A stretch of DNA of 64,000 nt from NCBI RefSeq assembly GCF_000018285.1, contig NC_009901.1, positions 4,835,001 through 4,899,000 of the forward strand. Reading direction: 5' to 3'. A program made the translations under genes and the position numbers. This document shows, piece after piece, positions 7,755 to 16,836 of this stretch. The stretch's first letter is position 1. Each line of letters opens with the position of its first letter. This DNA comes from Shewanella pealeana ATCC 700345 (GTDB lineage: Bacteria; Pseudomonadota; Gammaproteobacteria; Enterobacterales; Shewanellaceae). Under the pieces are notes generated by a model, which ran no database searches, had not been told where the DNA came from, and saw nothing but the letters and a program-made list of their open reading frames with translations.

Positions 7755-9677
7755 ATGAGTTTTTTTAAGCCAAACAAAGCGGCGACGCCGCTGATCTGCG
7801 CATTCAGTTTTATGCTTGTGGCTACGCCACAACAGGCATATAGCCAAACTGCAGAAACAACATATCAACACGCTCAGGCCCACCAGCATGAGTCAACTTA
7901 CTACTGCCCCATGCATCCGGAAGTGACCAGCCATGAGCCCGGTCGCTGCCCTGAGTGCAAGATGTTCTTAGTTAAGGACGAAGAGCAGGACAGTTCGACT
8001 CACGACAATCATGCAACTGTAACTAAGAGTCAAGATTACTACTGCCCCATGCATCCGGAAGTGACCAGCCACGAGCCCGGTCGCTGCCCTGAGTGCAAGA
8101 TGTTCTTAGTTAAGGATGAAGAACAGGACAGTTCAAATCACGACAATCATGCGGCTGTAAGCCAGAATTACTACTGCCCGATGCATCCAGAAGTGACCAG
8201 CCATGAGCCCGGTCGCTGCCCTGAGTGCAAGATGTTCTTAGTTAAGGATGAAGAACAGGACAGTTCAAATCACGACAATCATGCAGCTGTCACTAATGAG
8301 TACTACTGCCCGATGCATCCGGAAGTGACCAGCCATGAGCCCGGTCGCTGCCCTGAGTGCAAGATGTTCTTGGTGAAAGAGGAGGAAGAGGAGTCTGTGC
8401 CTGATGAGCACGCTGGCCATAACCACACGACTCAATCGACCTCCTCAACTCAGCAGTCTCAAGCGGATAAGATCCTAAGCCAACCTAAGCCGACACTCTC
8501 GCCTGCAGCCCAGAGCAGCGGTGATGGCAACGTAAAATATGTTTGCCCCATGCATCCTCACGTCGTCTCCGATGTTCCTGGCTCCTGCCCGATATGCGGC
8601 ATGGACCTAGAGAAAGTCACCATAGGCGGCGTAGGTGAAGAAGTGGTCGTTGGTGTATCTGGCGGTATGCAGCAAGCATTAGGCATGCGCAGCGAGCAAA
8701 TCACCGAAGGCACCCTTTGGAAGCTGGTAAAAACCATAGGCACGGTGGAGTATAACGAAAACGCCATCGGCCATAGCCATACCCGCGTTAACGGCTGGAT
8801 TGAAACCTTAATGGTGCATAACGTCGGCCAGCGGGTGAAGAAAGGCCAATTACTTTATGAGCTTTACTCTCCAGAGCTGATTAATGCCCAAGACGATTAT
8901 ATGCAAGCGGTGGACTATCTAACCCAAGACAAAAGCCGCGGCCAAGGCTTACTACGCAAGGCACGCTTACGTCTTGAGTTACTGGGTGTGAGCTCCGACA
9001 CTATCAAGCAATTAGAACGCACAGGTAAAACCATCTACCGTGTGCCCTTTTATGCCGAGCAAGATGGCTTTATCAGCAAGCTAACCGTACGTCATGGCAT
9101 GTATGTGCAGCCCGGCGATACCTTGTTTGAAATCGTCGATTTAAGCAGTGTATGGGTGATTGCCGACGTATTTGAAAATGAACAGAGCTGGCTCGAACAG
9201 GGTCGTCCTGTAGAAGTCACCTCTGCTGCTCAAGGGCTATTCGATCTCGAGTCGACTATCGACTATATCTACCCTGAGCTTGACCCTGTATCCCGTGCAA
9301 TGCGCGTGCGGATTAAACTAGACAATCCCGATAAACTGCTCAAACCCGGTACCTTGGTCGATGTAAAACTCTTCGGTGGCCCTAAACGTGAAGTTCTGGC
9401 GATCCCAACTGAAGCGCTTATTCTTACTGGCCGCGAAAACCGAGTCGTAGTGCAGCGTGATGATAACCGCTTTGCTTCTGTGCCCGTAAAAGTGGGCATG
9501 ATTGCCCAAGGCAAGGCTGAGATTATCGAAGGCCTAAAGGTTGGCGACAAGGTAATTGTTTCTGGTCAGTTCTTATTAGACTCGGAAGCCAGTATCCAGG
9601 GTAGCTTACAGCGCTTAAGCGGTAGCAATAGTAGCGAAAACAATAACGCTGCTAGCGATCCACACGCAAACCATTAA
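7755..9677 (+). CDS. cusB: CusB-like RND periplasmic adaptor with five N-terminal metal-binding domains
   Basis: The membrane-fusion subunit links the CusA pump to the outer membrane and hands Cu(I)/Ag(I) to it. After a signal peptide (about residues 1-30) come four near-identical HMBD units (YYCPMHPEVTSHEPGRCPEC, then KMFLVK) at about residues 49-205, an acidic linker, then a fifth canonical unit (CPMHP...CPICGMDL) near 263-285. The adaptor core follows: the RVNGWIETL barrel/lipoyl start, a helical hairpin at YSPELINAQDDYMQA, and beta-barrel DLSSVWVIADVFE. At 640 aa it is far longer than E. coli CusB (about 407 aa), the difference being the repeats. A GGAG site lies upstream and cusA follows after 13 bp. 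Confidence 0.92.
   Translation: MSFFKPNKAATPLICAFSFMLVATPQQAYSQTAETTYQHAQAHQHESTYYCPMHPEVTSHEPGRCPECKMFLVKDEEQDSSTHDNHATVTKSQDYYCPMHPEVTSHEPGRCPECKMFLVKDEEQDSSNHDNHAAVSQNYYCPMHPEVTSHEPGRCPECKMFLVKDEEQDSSNHDNHAAVTNEYYCPMHPEVTSHEPGRCPECKMFLVKEEEEESVPDEHAGHNHTTQSTSSTQQSQADKILSQPKPTLSPAAQSSGDGNVKYVCPMHPHVVSDVPGSCPICGMDLEKVTIGGVGEEVVVGVSGGMQQALGMRSEQITEGTLWKLVKTIGTVEYNENAIGHSHTRVNGWIETLMVHNVGQRVKKGQLLYELYSPELINAQDDYMQAVDYLTQDKSRGQGLLRKARLRLELLGVSSDTIKQLERTGKTIYRVPFYAEQDGFISKLTVRHGMYVQPGDTLFEIVDLSSVWVIADVFENEQSWLEQGRPVEVTSAAQGLFDLESTIDYIYPELDPVSRAMRVRIKLDNPDKLLKPGTLVDVKLFGGPKREVLAIPTEALILTGRENRVVVQRDDNRFASVPVKVGMIAQGKAEIIEGLKVGDKVIVSGQFLLDSEASIQGSLQRLSGSNSSENNNAASDPHANH
7899..8380 (+). repeat. cusB: Four tandem HMBD coding repeats in cusB
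   Basis: The CPMHP ATG codons fall at 7911, 8049, 8181 and 8313, giving periods of 138, 132 and 132 bp. All four units carry CPECKM in place of the canonical CxxCGM, and they are almost identical at nucleotide level, so the array arose by recent duplication. Slippage could change copy number. Confidence 0.9.
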
Positions 9678-9690
9678 TCGGAGACTGACT

Positions 9691-12600
9691 ATGTTAGAAA
9701 AAATTATCAGTGCCTCGATTAAACAGCGGGCGATGGTGTTAGTGCTTACTGCGGTGATCGCCTTAATCGGCTATCAAGCGATGCGCATGACGCCACTGGA
9801 TGCACTGCCGGATCTGTCTGATGTACAGGTTATCGTCAAGACTTCCTACCCAGGGCAGGCGCCGCAGTTGGTGGAAGATCAGATAACCTATCCCTTATCC
9901 ACCGCCATGCTGGCGGTACCGGGTGCGCAAACCGTACGTGGTTTCTCCATGTTTGGTGACTCCTACGTCTACATTATTTTTGAAGATGGCACCGACATCT
10001 ATTGGGCGCGCTCGCGGGTATTAGAATACCTTTCCCAGACTCAAGGCCAACTCCCCGATAGCGTCACGCCAACCTTAGGTCCTGACGCATCTGGGGTGGG
10101 CTGGGTGTTCCAATATGCCTTAGTCGACCGTAAGGGTAAACATGACTTAGCCCAACTACGCTCGTTGCAGGATTGGTTTTTAAAACTGGAATTGCAAAGC
10201 GTTGAAGGTGTGTCAGAGGTGGCCACTATTGGCGGCATGGAACAGTCTTATCAGATCATCGTCGATCCTCATAAGTTGGCGCTGTACCAGATTGATTTGA
10301 TGACGGTAAAAAATGCCTTAGATAACTCTAACAGCTCTACTGGCGGCTCGGTTATCGAGATGGCTGAAGCCGAGTATATGATCACCTCCAGCGGTTACCG
10401 CCAGACTTTGGCTGACTTTGAGGAGATCCCACTGGGTATAGTGTCAGAGTCTGGCACGCCGGTATTGATGAAGGATGTGGCACAACTGCGTACAGGCCCT
10501 GCCGCACGCCGTGGTATTGCCGAGCTTAACGGCGAAGGCGAAGTGGTTGGTGGTATCGTGGTTATGCGCTACGGCGAGAATGCCCTTGCCACCATCAACA
10601 ATGTGAAGCAGAAACTCAAAGAGATAGAAAACGGTCTACCCGACGGGGTTGAATTAGTGATCACTTACGATCGCTCTGAGCTCATTCTCAATTCGGTAGA
10701 CAACCTCAAGCACAAGGTGCTTGAGGAGATGCTTGTGGTCGCAGTGATCTGCCTTATCTTCCTGCTTCATGCTCGCTCGACATTAGTGGCCATCATCTCG
10801 CTGCCGATCTCGATTCTCATCAGCTTTATCGTAATGAACATGATTGGGGTCAACGCCAATATCATGAGCCTAGGTGGTATTGCCATCGCCATTGGTGCCG
10901 TAGTCGACGCCGCCATTGTGATGGTCGAGAACACCCATAAACACTTAGAGCACTATCGAGAACAACATAACGGTGCCACACCTACGGGCGAAGCGCACTG
11001 GGAGCTGGTACGCAAGTCATCGGTTGAGGTGGGGCCGGCACTGTTTTTCAGTTTGCTGATTATCACACTGAGTTTTGTGCCCGTTTTTGCCCTAGAAGCG
11101 CAAGAGGGACGCCTATTCCATCCGCTAGCCTATACCAAGACCTTTGCCATGGCGGCGAGTGCAATATTAGCCATCACACTGATCCCGGTATTAATGGGCT
11201 ATTTCGTTCGCGGTAAGATCCCCGATGAGCGTAAAAACCCCATTAGCCGCTTCTTAATTGCGATTTACGAGCCCACGCTACGTCTGGTGTTACGCTTTCC
11301 CAAGATCACTATCTTGCTAGCAATAGTGACACTTGCAAGCGCAGTTTACCCTATGACCAAGATGGGCAGCGAATTTATGCCCGAGCTTGAAGAGGGGGAT
11401 CTGCTCTATATGCCAACAACCCTACCGAGCGTCAGTGCTGGTAAGGCGGCCGAGATCTTGCAGCAAACCGATAGATTGATAAAAACCGTGCCTGAAGTGA
11501 AGCGAGTATTTGGTAAGGTCGGCCGCGCCATGACAGCAACCGACCCCGCGCCATTAACTATGCTAGAGACCACTATCATGCTTAACCCAAGGGACACTTG
11601 GCGCGAAGGTATGACACTAGAAGGCATCATCGCGGAGCTACAAAGAACCGTAAAAGTGCCGGGAATGACCAATGCTTGGGTACAACCGATCAAGACCCGT
11701 ATCGATATGCTCTCTACTGGGGTAAGAACCCCTGTGGGTATAAAGATATCCGGCGCAGATATTGAGGAGCTGCAACGCATAGGGACTGAGATAGAAGCGG
11801 TAGTCAGTAAGCTACCGGGGACAGAGTCCGCCTTCGCTCAACGCACCAGTGGCGGCCGTTATATTGATATCGAGCCCGACCTTAAGAATGCCGCCCGTTA
11901 TGGAATGACGCTCAAGGACATTCAAGACGTGGTGCAGATGGCAATTGGCGGCATGCAGGTGGGGCAATCGATTCAAGGCCAAGAGCGCTACCCTATCAAT
12001 ATCCGTTACCCGAGAGAATTACGCGACAGTATTGAGAAACTCGAAGATCTACCGGTACTCACAAAAACTGGTAAATACCTGCCTTTAGGTAACCTTGCTA
12101 GCATTAGCATCAGCGATGGCGCACCTATGCTAGCCAGTGAAAACGGCCGCTTGATCAGCTGGGTATTTGTCGATTTGAAAGATATCTCTATCGGTGAGTA
12201 CATCACTAGCGCAAGAGCCGCACTAGATGAGCAGATCAGCTTGCCACCGCGCTACAGCTATAGCTTTGCCGGCCAATATGAGTATATGCAGCGGGTAGAA
12301 GCTAAGATGCAGCTAGTGGTGCCGTTAATGCTAGCGGTTATCTTCATGTTACTCATGATGACCTTTAGCTCATTTATCCAGGCATCGGTGATCATGCTAA
12401 GCCTACCTTTCTCACTGGTAGGTAGCGCTTGGTTACTCTACTTTCTGAACTTTGACTTCTCCGTTGCCGTATCTGTGGGGATGATCGCGCTGGCGGGCGT
12501 GGCAGCCGAGTTCGGCGTAGTGATGCAGGTTTATCTGAATAACAGCATCAGGGATCGAAAACTTGCAGGCTTATACAATAAGCGCAGTGACTTGAGCGAA

Positions 12601-12828
12601 GCCCTTATTCACGGCGCGGTAATGCGTATTCGCCCTAAAGCGATGACAGTGGCGACCATCTTCTTTGGATTATTGCCAATCATGTGGGGTAGCGGCACGG
12701 GTAATGAAGTGATGCAGAAGATTGCAGCGCCTATGGTGGGCGGCATGGTCACCGCTCCTATCCTATCGCTGTTTGTGATCCCGGCGATCTACTTGCTGAT
12801 TTACGGACGAAAATTGACGAAAGACTAA
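9691..12828 (+). CDS. cusA: CusA-like heavy-metal RND efflux pump (Cu/Ag)
   Basis: CusA is the inner-membrane, proton-driven trimer that exports Cu(I)/Ag(I). The 1045-aa protein has the full RND layout: TM1 near residues 14-32, a large periplasmic loop beginning with the PDLSDVQV motif, TM2-6 around 335-500 including GGIAIAIGAVVDAAIVMVEN (TM4 charged residues of the proton relay), a second periplasmic loop, and TM8-12 with GVAAEFGVVM. Identity to E. coli CusA, as I remember it, is high throughout (PALFFSLLIITLSFVPVF, EGDLLYMPTTLPS). It is the last gene of the copper series. No outer-membrane CusC partner is encoded nearby. Confidence 0.95.
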   Translation: MLEKIISASIKQRAMVLVLTAVIALIGYQAMRMTPLDALPDLSDVQVIVKTSYPGQAPQLVEDQITYPLSTAMLAVPGAQTVRGFSMFGDSYVYIIFEDGTDIYWARSRVLEYLSQTQGQLPDSVTPTLGPDASGVGWVFQYALVDRKGKHDLAQLRSLQDWFLKLELQSVEGVSEVATIGGMEQSYQIIVDPHKLALYQIDLMTVKNALDNSNSSTGGSVIEMAEAEYMITSSGYRQTLADFEEIPLGIVSESGTPVLMKDVAQLRTGPAARRGIAELNGEGEVVGGIVVMRYGENALATINNVKQKLKEIENGLPDGVELVITYDRSELILNSVDNLKHKVLEEMLVVAVICLIFLLHARSTLVAIISLPISILISFIVMNMIGVNANIMSLGGIAIAIGAVVDAAIVMVENTHKHLEHYREQHNGATPTGEAHWELVRKSSVEVGPALFFSLLIITLSFVPVFALEAQEGRLFHPLAYTKTFAMAASAILAITLIPVLMGYFVRGKIPDERKNPISRFLIAIYEPTLRLVLRFPKITILLAIVTLASAVYPMTKMGSEFMPELEEGDLLYMPTTLPSVSAGKAAEILQQTDRLIKTVPEVKRVFGKVGRAMTATDPAPLTMLETTIMLNPRDTWREGMTLEGIIAELQRTVKVPGMTNAWVQPIKTRIDMLSTGVRTPVGIKISGADIEELQRIGTEIEAVVSKLPGTESAFAQRTSGGRYIDIEPDLKNAARYGMTLKDIQDVVQMAIGGMQVGQSIQGQERYPINIRYPRELRDSIEKLEDLPVLTKTGKYLPLGNLASISISDGAPMLASENGRLISWVFVDLKDISIGEYITSARAALDEQISLPPRYSYSFAGQYEYMQRVEAKMQLVVPLMLAVIFMLLMMTFSSFIQASVIMLSLPFSLVGSAWLLYFLNFDFSVAVSVGMIALAGVAAEFGVVMQVYLNNSIRDRKLAGLYNKRSDLSEALIHGAVMRIRPKAMTVATIFFGLLPIMWGSGTGNEVMQKIAAPMVGGMVTAPILSLFVIPAIYLLIYGRKLTKD

Positions 12829-12864
12829 CTAGAACAGTAGCCTGCTTGTACAGCTATCATGTGT

Positions 12865-12895
12865 AATCAGTAGGGCGTTAACTGCCCTACTGATT
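12865..12895 (+). terminator. Terminator after cusA
   Basis: A perfect 12-bp stem AATCAGTAGGGC / GCCCTACTGATT with a 7-nt loop, followed by TTACT, 36 bp after the cusA stop. It also sits just past the end of the convergent lipoprotein gene and may serve both. Confidence 0.8.
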
Positions 12896-12908
12896 TTACT
12901 ATATATGG

Positions 12909-13172
12909 TTAACCACCCGACTCGCTCGCTACACGGCCTGAGCTCAGCAATCTTTGCGCTTCTCTTTCATCTCTATCCCTTTGCGCTTGCGTGGTACATT
13001 TACGAACTGGCATTCTAGAACCTGTCACCGTTACTTTCTCACAACGGTAATCACTGCTTTTTTTATTTGTTTCTGCAGTTGCGACCCCATCGGAGTTTTC
13101 ACTGGTTGAGCCACAAGCAGATAGAAGCACTACGGATACTGATAATCCAATCCATTTCAATTTTTTCAACAT
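12909..13172 (-). CDS. Small lipoprotein of unknown function
   Basis: An 87-residue protein beginning MLKKLKWIGLSVSVVLLSACGS, with a typical lipobox LSAC at residues 17-20, so it should be lipidated and exported. The mature part contains YRCEKVTVTGSRMPVRKC with two cysteines that could pair, and an Arg/Glu-rich tail. I recognise similar small Shewanella lipoproteins but no function. An upstream in-frame ATG at 13184 is rejected because its second codon (GGAG) forms the ribosome-binding site for 13172. Confidence 0.7.
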   Translation of the reverse strand: MLKKLKWIGLSVSVVLLSACGSTSENSDGVATAETNKKSSDYRCEKVTVTGSRMPVRKCTTQAQRDRDEREAQRLLSSGRVASESGG

Positions 13173-13312
13173 TATTAACTCCATGGCTGAACGCCTTTTA
13201 TTTTTGTTCGAAATGTATACAGTTCGGTATGAACAACCAAACTAACAAACACACTCATAATAAAAAACAGCCAGATACAAACTGACACAAGAAAAACGAA
13301 GGACGACTCACT

Positions 13313-13340
13313 AAAAAGCACGCCAATTGGCGTGCTTTTT
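13313..13340 (-). terminator. Bidirectional terminator after the VOC gene
   Basis: A 12-bp stem AAAAAGCACGCC / GGCGTGCTTTTT with an AATT loop and flanking A and T tracts, 25 bp past the stop of the minus-strand VOC gene. Confidence 0.85.
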
Positions 13341-13364
13341 AAGACCAAATCGGCCTTGATTTTA

Positions 13365-14147
13365 TTAAGCCGTCATACGCAACTCTATAATCGAAAACAA
13401 ACCACCGTTAGGGTCGTTAATCACCGCAAAACGTCCAACATTGGGGATATCCGTTGGCGGCACACAAATCTTGCCTCCAATCTCCTCGACCAGCTTCGCC
13501 TTCGCATCGCAGTCATCCACAGTGAAATAGGTCATCCAATGAGCTGGCATGTCGCACCATTCCTCGGTCATTGCCATCATGCCGCCAATATCTTGCGCGC
13601 CCACTTGCCACTCGGTGTAGTCCATGCCGTCCATGTTACTGTCTCGAGTCCCCCAGCCAAAAATGTGGGGATAAAACTGCTTTGCCTGCTCTGTATTACG
13701 GCAGGCTAGCTCCACCCAGCACAATGTATGAGTTTCAGCTGCGCGTTGCGCTCCGATGTGATTCTTAGCTTGCCACAGCGCAAATCTCGCACCTTCTGGG
13801 TCTTGAACTATGGCCATTCGCCCCGCCTCACCCACGTCATGGGGACCAATCAACAAAGTTCCACCCGCTCCAGTGACATCGACCAAGGAGGCATCTAGAT
13901 TTTCTACCGCAAAATACACTGTCCACTGCGTCGTATCGCCGTTGGCAACCATCTCTTCTGGCAGTTGATACATGGCGCCAATATCGTCACCCTCGATAGC
14001 CAACATGCTATAGGTGCCTTGAGGAATGGGCATATCGACAATTTCCCAGCCAAATAAAGCACTGTAGAACGACTTGCTGCTATTGATATCCAAAGAGGCT
14101 AACTCTATCCAACAGGGCTGGCCCTGAAAATACTGATCAACTTTCAT
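13365..14147 (-). CDS. Two-domain VOC (glyoxalase/bleomycin-resistance fold) protein
   Basis: A 260-aa soluble protein made of two vicinal-oxygen-chelate domains, each starting with a WIELASLDINSSKSFYSALFGW / WVELACRNTEQAKQFY type helix-strand unit. VOC proteins use metal-bound His/Glu for diverse lyase, isomerase or dioxygenase reactions; the substrate cannot be told here. It resembles the tandem-VOC glyoxalase-like family often annotated as hydroxylase. It is monocistronic with its own terminator and has no functional link to its neighbours. Confidence 0.8.
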   Translation of the reverse strand: MKVDQYFQGQPCWIELASLDINSSKSFYSALFGWEIVDMPIPQGTYSMLAIEGDDIGAMYQLPEEMVANGDTTQWTVYFAVENLDASLVDVTGAGGTLLIGPHDVGEAGRMAIVQDPEGARFALWQAKNHIGAQRAAETHTLCWVELACRNTEQAKQFYPHIFGWGTRDSNMDGMDYTEWQVGAQDIGGMMAMTEEWCDMPAHWMTYFTVDDCDAKAKLVEEIGGKICVPPTDIPNVGRFAVINDPNGGLFSIIELRMTA

Positions 14148-14338
14148 CTAAAACCCTATGATTAACGGCAACCTAATCCTTTGAGTTAAGACTGATTTAG
14201 TTCAACTGTCCAACTCACCGCAAAAAATCTCCTATCGTCTGCAAAAAGAGGCCTTAAGTATGCGCGATGAGGATAAGACTCAGGTTTAAGACTAATGGAC
14301 TATAATCTAGATCTAGCCATCATCAAGGAGGATTAGCA

Positions 14339-15529
14339 GTGCCAGTATTAGAGCGAAGTTTGCGCTATCTGTTTATTCCTATTGTCATCACCTTTCTCTA
14401 TATCGTGATCACCCAGCATCTATCGACAATATGGCAAGGCTGGCTACCTAAAATAAATGAGCTGCCCTATTTCTTACTCGGCATATCCGCAGTCCTAGCA
14501 CTGCTGTTTAATTGTTGGCGTATAAGTTATCTGTCGCTACTCTTGCTTGGGTATTACTACTTTGAATCAAGCCCAGCGCTGCTCCCGGAGCTGGCATTGC
14601 TGAGCCAAGAGCAGGTGATCCTGACTGGTACCTTAATAATTACTTTCTTTGCCACGTTCAAAGACAGGGCACTATTCTCAATATATTTTTTCAAGACTGT
14701 TCTCGCGATAGGGCTATGCGTTATCTTAACCTTGGGCTGGAGCGCAGTGATTACTCACCTCAGCTCTGTCGATGCTGGATTGCTACCCAATACACTCAAA
14801 CTGCTTACCTCTTTATATGCCCCTATCGGCATATCATGCATAGTACTTTGTATTTTTACGATTTGGCGTGCGACGGGTGTCGACTCCGCTATCATGGTTA
14901 CACTCTTCATCTGGTTATTTCATTTCTATCTACCCGATGAGTTACCCCTGTCGATATTGCTAACCATACTCGCCCTAGCATACTTAACCTCTATCTTAGT
15001 CAGGAGCCATAATCTTGCCTACAGAGACGAATTGACTGGACTAGCCTCTCGTCGCTCTCTCAATACTTTGGCCCATTCACTCAATAAGCATTACTGCCTC
15101 GCTATGGTCGATATCGATCACTTTAAAAAGTTTAACGATACCTATGGCCATGATGTTGGTGATCAAGTGTTGCAATTAGTAGCAAAGAAACTCAGTAAGG
15201 TAGAAGGGGGCGGCAAGGTATTTCGCTATGGCGGAGAGGAGTTCACCATAGTGTTCACCAATAAAAACATAGAAGCTGTATTGCCTCTATTGGAAGAGAT
15301 CCGACGTAAAATCAGTCAATACAATATCGTGCTGCGAAATCAGCGGCGAAAAAATCAGAGCAAATTAAATAGAGATGAGGGCCACAAAACAAACCCTGTG
15401 GTAAATATTACTATCTCGATCGGGGTGGCCGAACAGCACGGAGAAACCTCGTTTGAAAACACACTTAAACGTGCCGACAAGGCCCTCTACAAGGCAAAAA
15501 ACAATGGTCGTAATCAAGTATTTGCCTAG
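14339..15529 (+). CDS. Membrane-bound GGDEF diguanylate cyclase
   Basis: Synthesises the second messenger c-di-GMP from two GTP. The N-terminal 220 residues form about seven hydrophobic segments with no recognised sensor domain. The C-terminal GGDEF domain has the active-site motif RYGGEEF (296-302), the substrate segment MVDIDHFKKFNDTYGHDVGD and the closing SIGVAEQHG and ADKALYKAKNNGRNQV motifs, so it should be active. No RxxD inhibitory site precedes the GGEEF loop. The start is GTG with an ideal AAGGAGG site 8 bp upstream (14325-14331). Confidence 0.92.
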   Translation: MPVLERSLRYLFIPIVITFLYIVITQHLSTIWQGWLPKINELPYFLLGISAVLALLFNCWRISYLSLLLLGYYYFESSPALLPELALLSQEQVILTGTLIITFFATFKDRALFSIYFFKTVLAIGLCVILTLGWSAVITHLSSVDAGLLPNTLKLLTSLYAPIGISCIVLCIFTIWRATGVDSAIMVTLFIWLFHFYLPDELPLSILLTILALAYLTSILVRSHNLAYRDELTGLASRRSLNTLAHSLNKHYCLAMVDIDHFKKFNDTYGHDVGDQVLQLVAKKLSKVEGGGKVFRYGGEEFTIVFTNKNIEAVLPLLEEIRRKISQYNIVLRNQRRKNQSKLNRDEGHKTNPVVNITISIGVAEQHGETSFENTLKRADKALYKAKNNGRNQVFA

Positions 15530-15578
15530 CAAGTACTAGCCTTCTGCAGAAGTCGGTGACTTAGGGCTGATAATAAAA

Positions 15579-15602
15579 CCCCCAAGCCTTATGGCTTGGG
15601 GG
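15579..15602 (-). terminator. Terminator after the yiaWV-like pair
   Basis: A 10-bp stem CCCCCAAGCC / GGCTTGGGGG with a TTAT loop and a TTTTATTA run on the minus strand. It also lies 50 bp after the plus-strand cyclase gene. Confidence 0.8.
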
Positions 15603-15612
15603 ATAAATATAA

Positions 15613-16836
15613 CTAAATAGAGTAGAAGTAGTAGATTTGCGACTTCATTCGGATGACAATTCCGCGGATCACATCTAAGAACGCTAAGAACTCTATCGGC
15701 TTAGTGCCAGAGATCCATGCGAGTCCAACTGAGCCGACAGGAATGTCGTAATCACCGCTTTCGGTCAGTTTAAGTCTGACAAAGTGATGCTTATTATTGA
15801 GGTTCTGCCCGGTAGTCTGCCTCACATTGTCATCTAAGGCGACTAAACGCCCCTGTGACTCTCCTGTCGCCTCGACTATACCCTCGACTTCAGCGCTAAA
15901 TACTTTGCCGGGATAGACAGCAGAGGCGAACTCAGCCAACTGACCGACCTTGACGTTACGAATAGCCTGATGGTTCACCCGCATCAACACGTACTTTTCA
16001 TTAGTGTACATCTGCATACGTGGCGCCACGCCAACATACTGGCCTTCACGCATGATAAAGTTTGTCACGTAACCATCGGTTGGCGCATAGATCTTGGTGT
16101 TGTCTATGTTCCATTGCGCTTGAGCGACATTTTCATGTTCGCTATTGAGATCTGACTGGCGACTCTCTACCGCCAAGCGAGACTTTTCAATATTCAGCAG
16201 CGCCGTATGCTCGGCCATCTGCGCCTTCTCAATTTGAGTTGAGTAGGTCTGCACCTGTGCATTAGCCAGATCGACCGCCGTTTGCTGCTCATCTAATTGG
16301 CTCTTAGTGATAGTGTCCGGCACGACACGATTCTGCTCAACAAAACGTGCCAATGTCTTCTGCTTCCAAGCGAGGTCTTTAGACGCTGCATTTAGCTGAT
16401 TCTTGGTGATACTGACGTCGGCTATCGCCACTTCATGCTGCTTAAGCGCTAGCTTTACATCTTCTCTAGACAATGACAGGTTTACCTTCGCAGTTTCCTG
16501 CGCCACCAACGCCTTATTCAGTGCGATTTGATAGGGCTCGGCATCTAAGTCATAGATCAGCTGCCCAGCCTCGACCTTCTGGTTAGGCTTCACATAGATA
16601 TTCTCTACCTTACCTCGGATCTGCGAGTTTGCCGGACGCAACTGAATGTGAGGTGATTGCACCAAAGAGCCACCCGACAGATCCATCGGGGTATAGTTAA
16701 GTAAACCCACCCAGACAAACATCAACCAGCCAGTACCGCCAAGGTAAGCAAATGCTTTACTGTAGGCATTCCAAGGCATACCTACGAGACGCAGAAGGTA
16801 GATAAATAGTGCCCATACTGCTAAGCCTTCAAGCAT
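15613..16836 (-). CDS. HlyD/EmrA-type membrane fusion protein (YiaV-like)
   Basis: Membrane-fusion adaptor that probably partners an exporter. The 407-aa protein has two hydrophobic N-terminal segments (residues 1-20 and 31-49), a lipoyl-like half motif (SQIRGKVENIYVKPNQKVEAGQ), a long helical hairpin (about 105-240) rich in Gln/Ala/Lys, and the second lipoyl half (IYAPTDGYVTNFIMREGQYV). The C-terminus IRGIVIRMKSQIYYFYSI resembles E. coli YiaV, and the gene before it encodes a DUF3302 (YiaW-like) protein, matching the yiaW-yiaV pair. The genes overlap by 8 bp. No exporter is encoded here. Confidence 0.85.
   Translation of the reverse strand: MLEGLAVWALFIYLLRLVGMPWNAYSKAFAYLGGTGWLMFVWVGLLNYTPMDLSGGSLVQSPHIQLRPANSQIRGKVENIYVKPNQKVEAGQLIYDLDAEPYQIALNKALVAQETAKVNLSLSREDVKLALKQHEVAIADVSITKNQLNAASKDLAWKQKTLARFVEQNRVVPDTITKSQLDEQQTAVDLANAQVQTYSTQIEKAQMAEHTALLNIEKSRLAVESRQSDLNSEHENVAQAQWNIDNTKIYAPTDGYVTNFIMREGQYVGVAPRMQMYTNEKYVLMRVNHQAIRNVKVGQLAEFASAVYPGKVFSAEVEGIVEATGESQGRLVALDDNVRQTTGQNLNNKHHFVRLKLTESGDYDIPVGSVGLAWISGTKPIEFLAFLDVIRGIVIRMKSQIYYFYSI

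Noticed and set aside
7344..8380. Regular repeats considered as a CRISPR array
   Set aside because: The units are in frame, encode Cys/His/Met metal domains, and lack unique spacers; they are coding duplications.
11406..11780. 124-codon antisense frame inside cusA
   Set aside because: It is a shadow of the strongly supported cusA frame with no ribosome-binding site or recognisable product.
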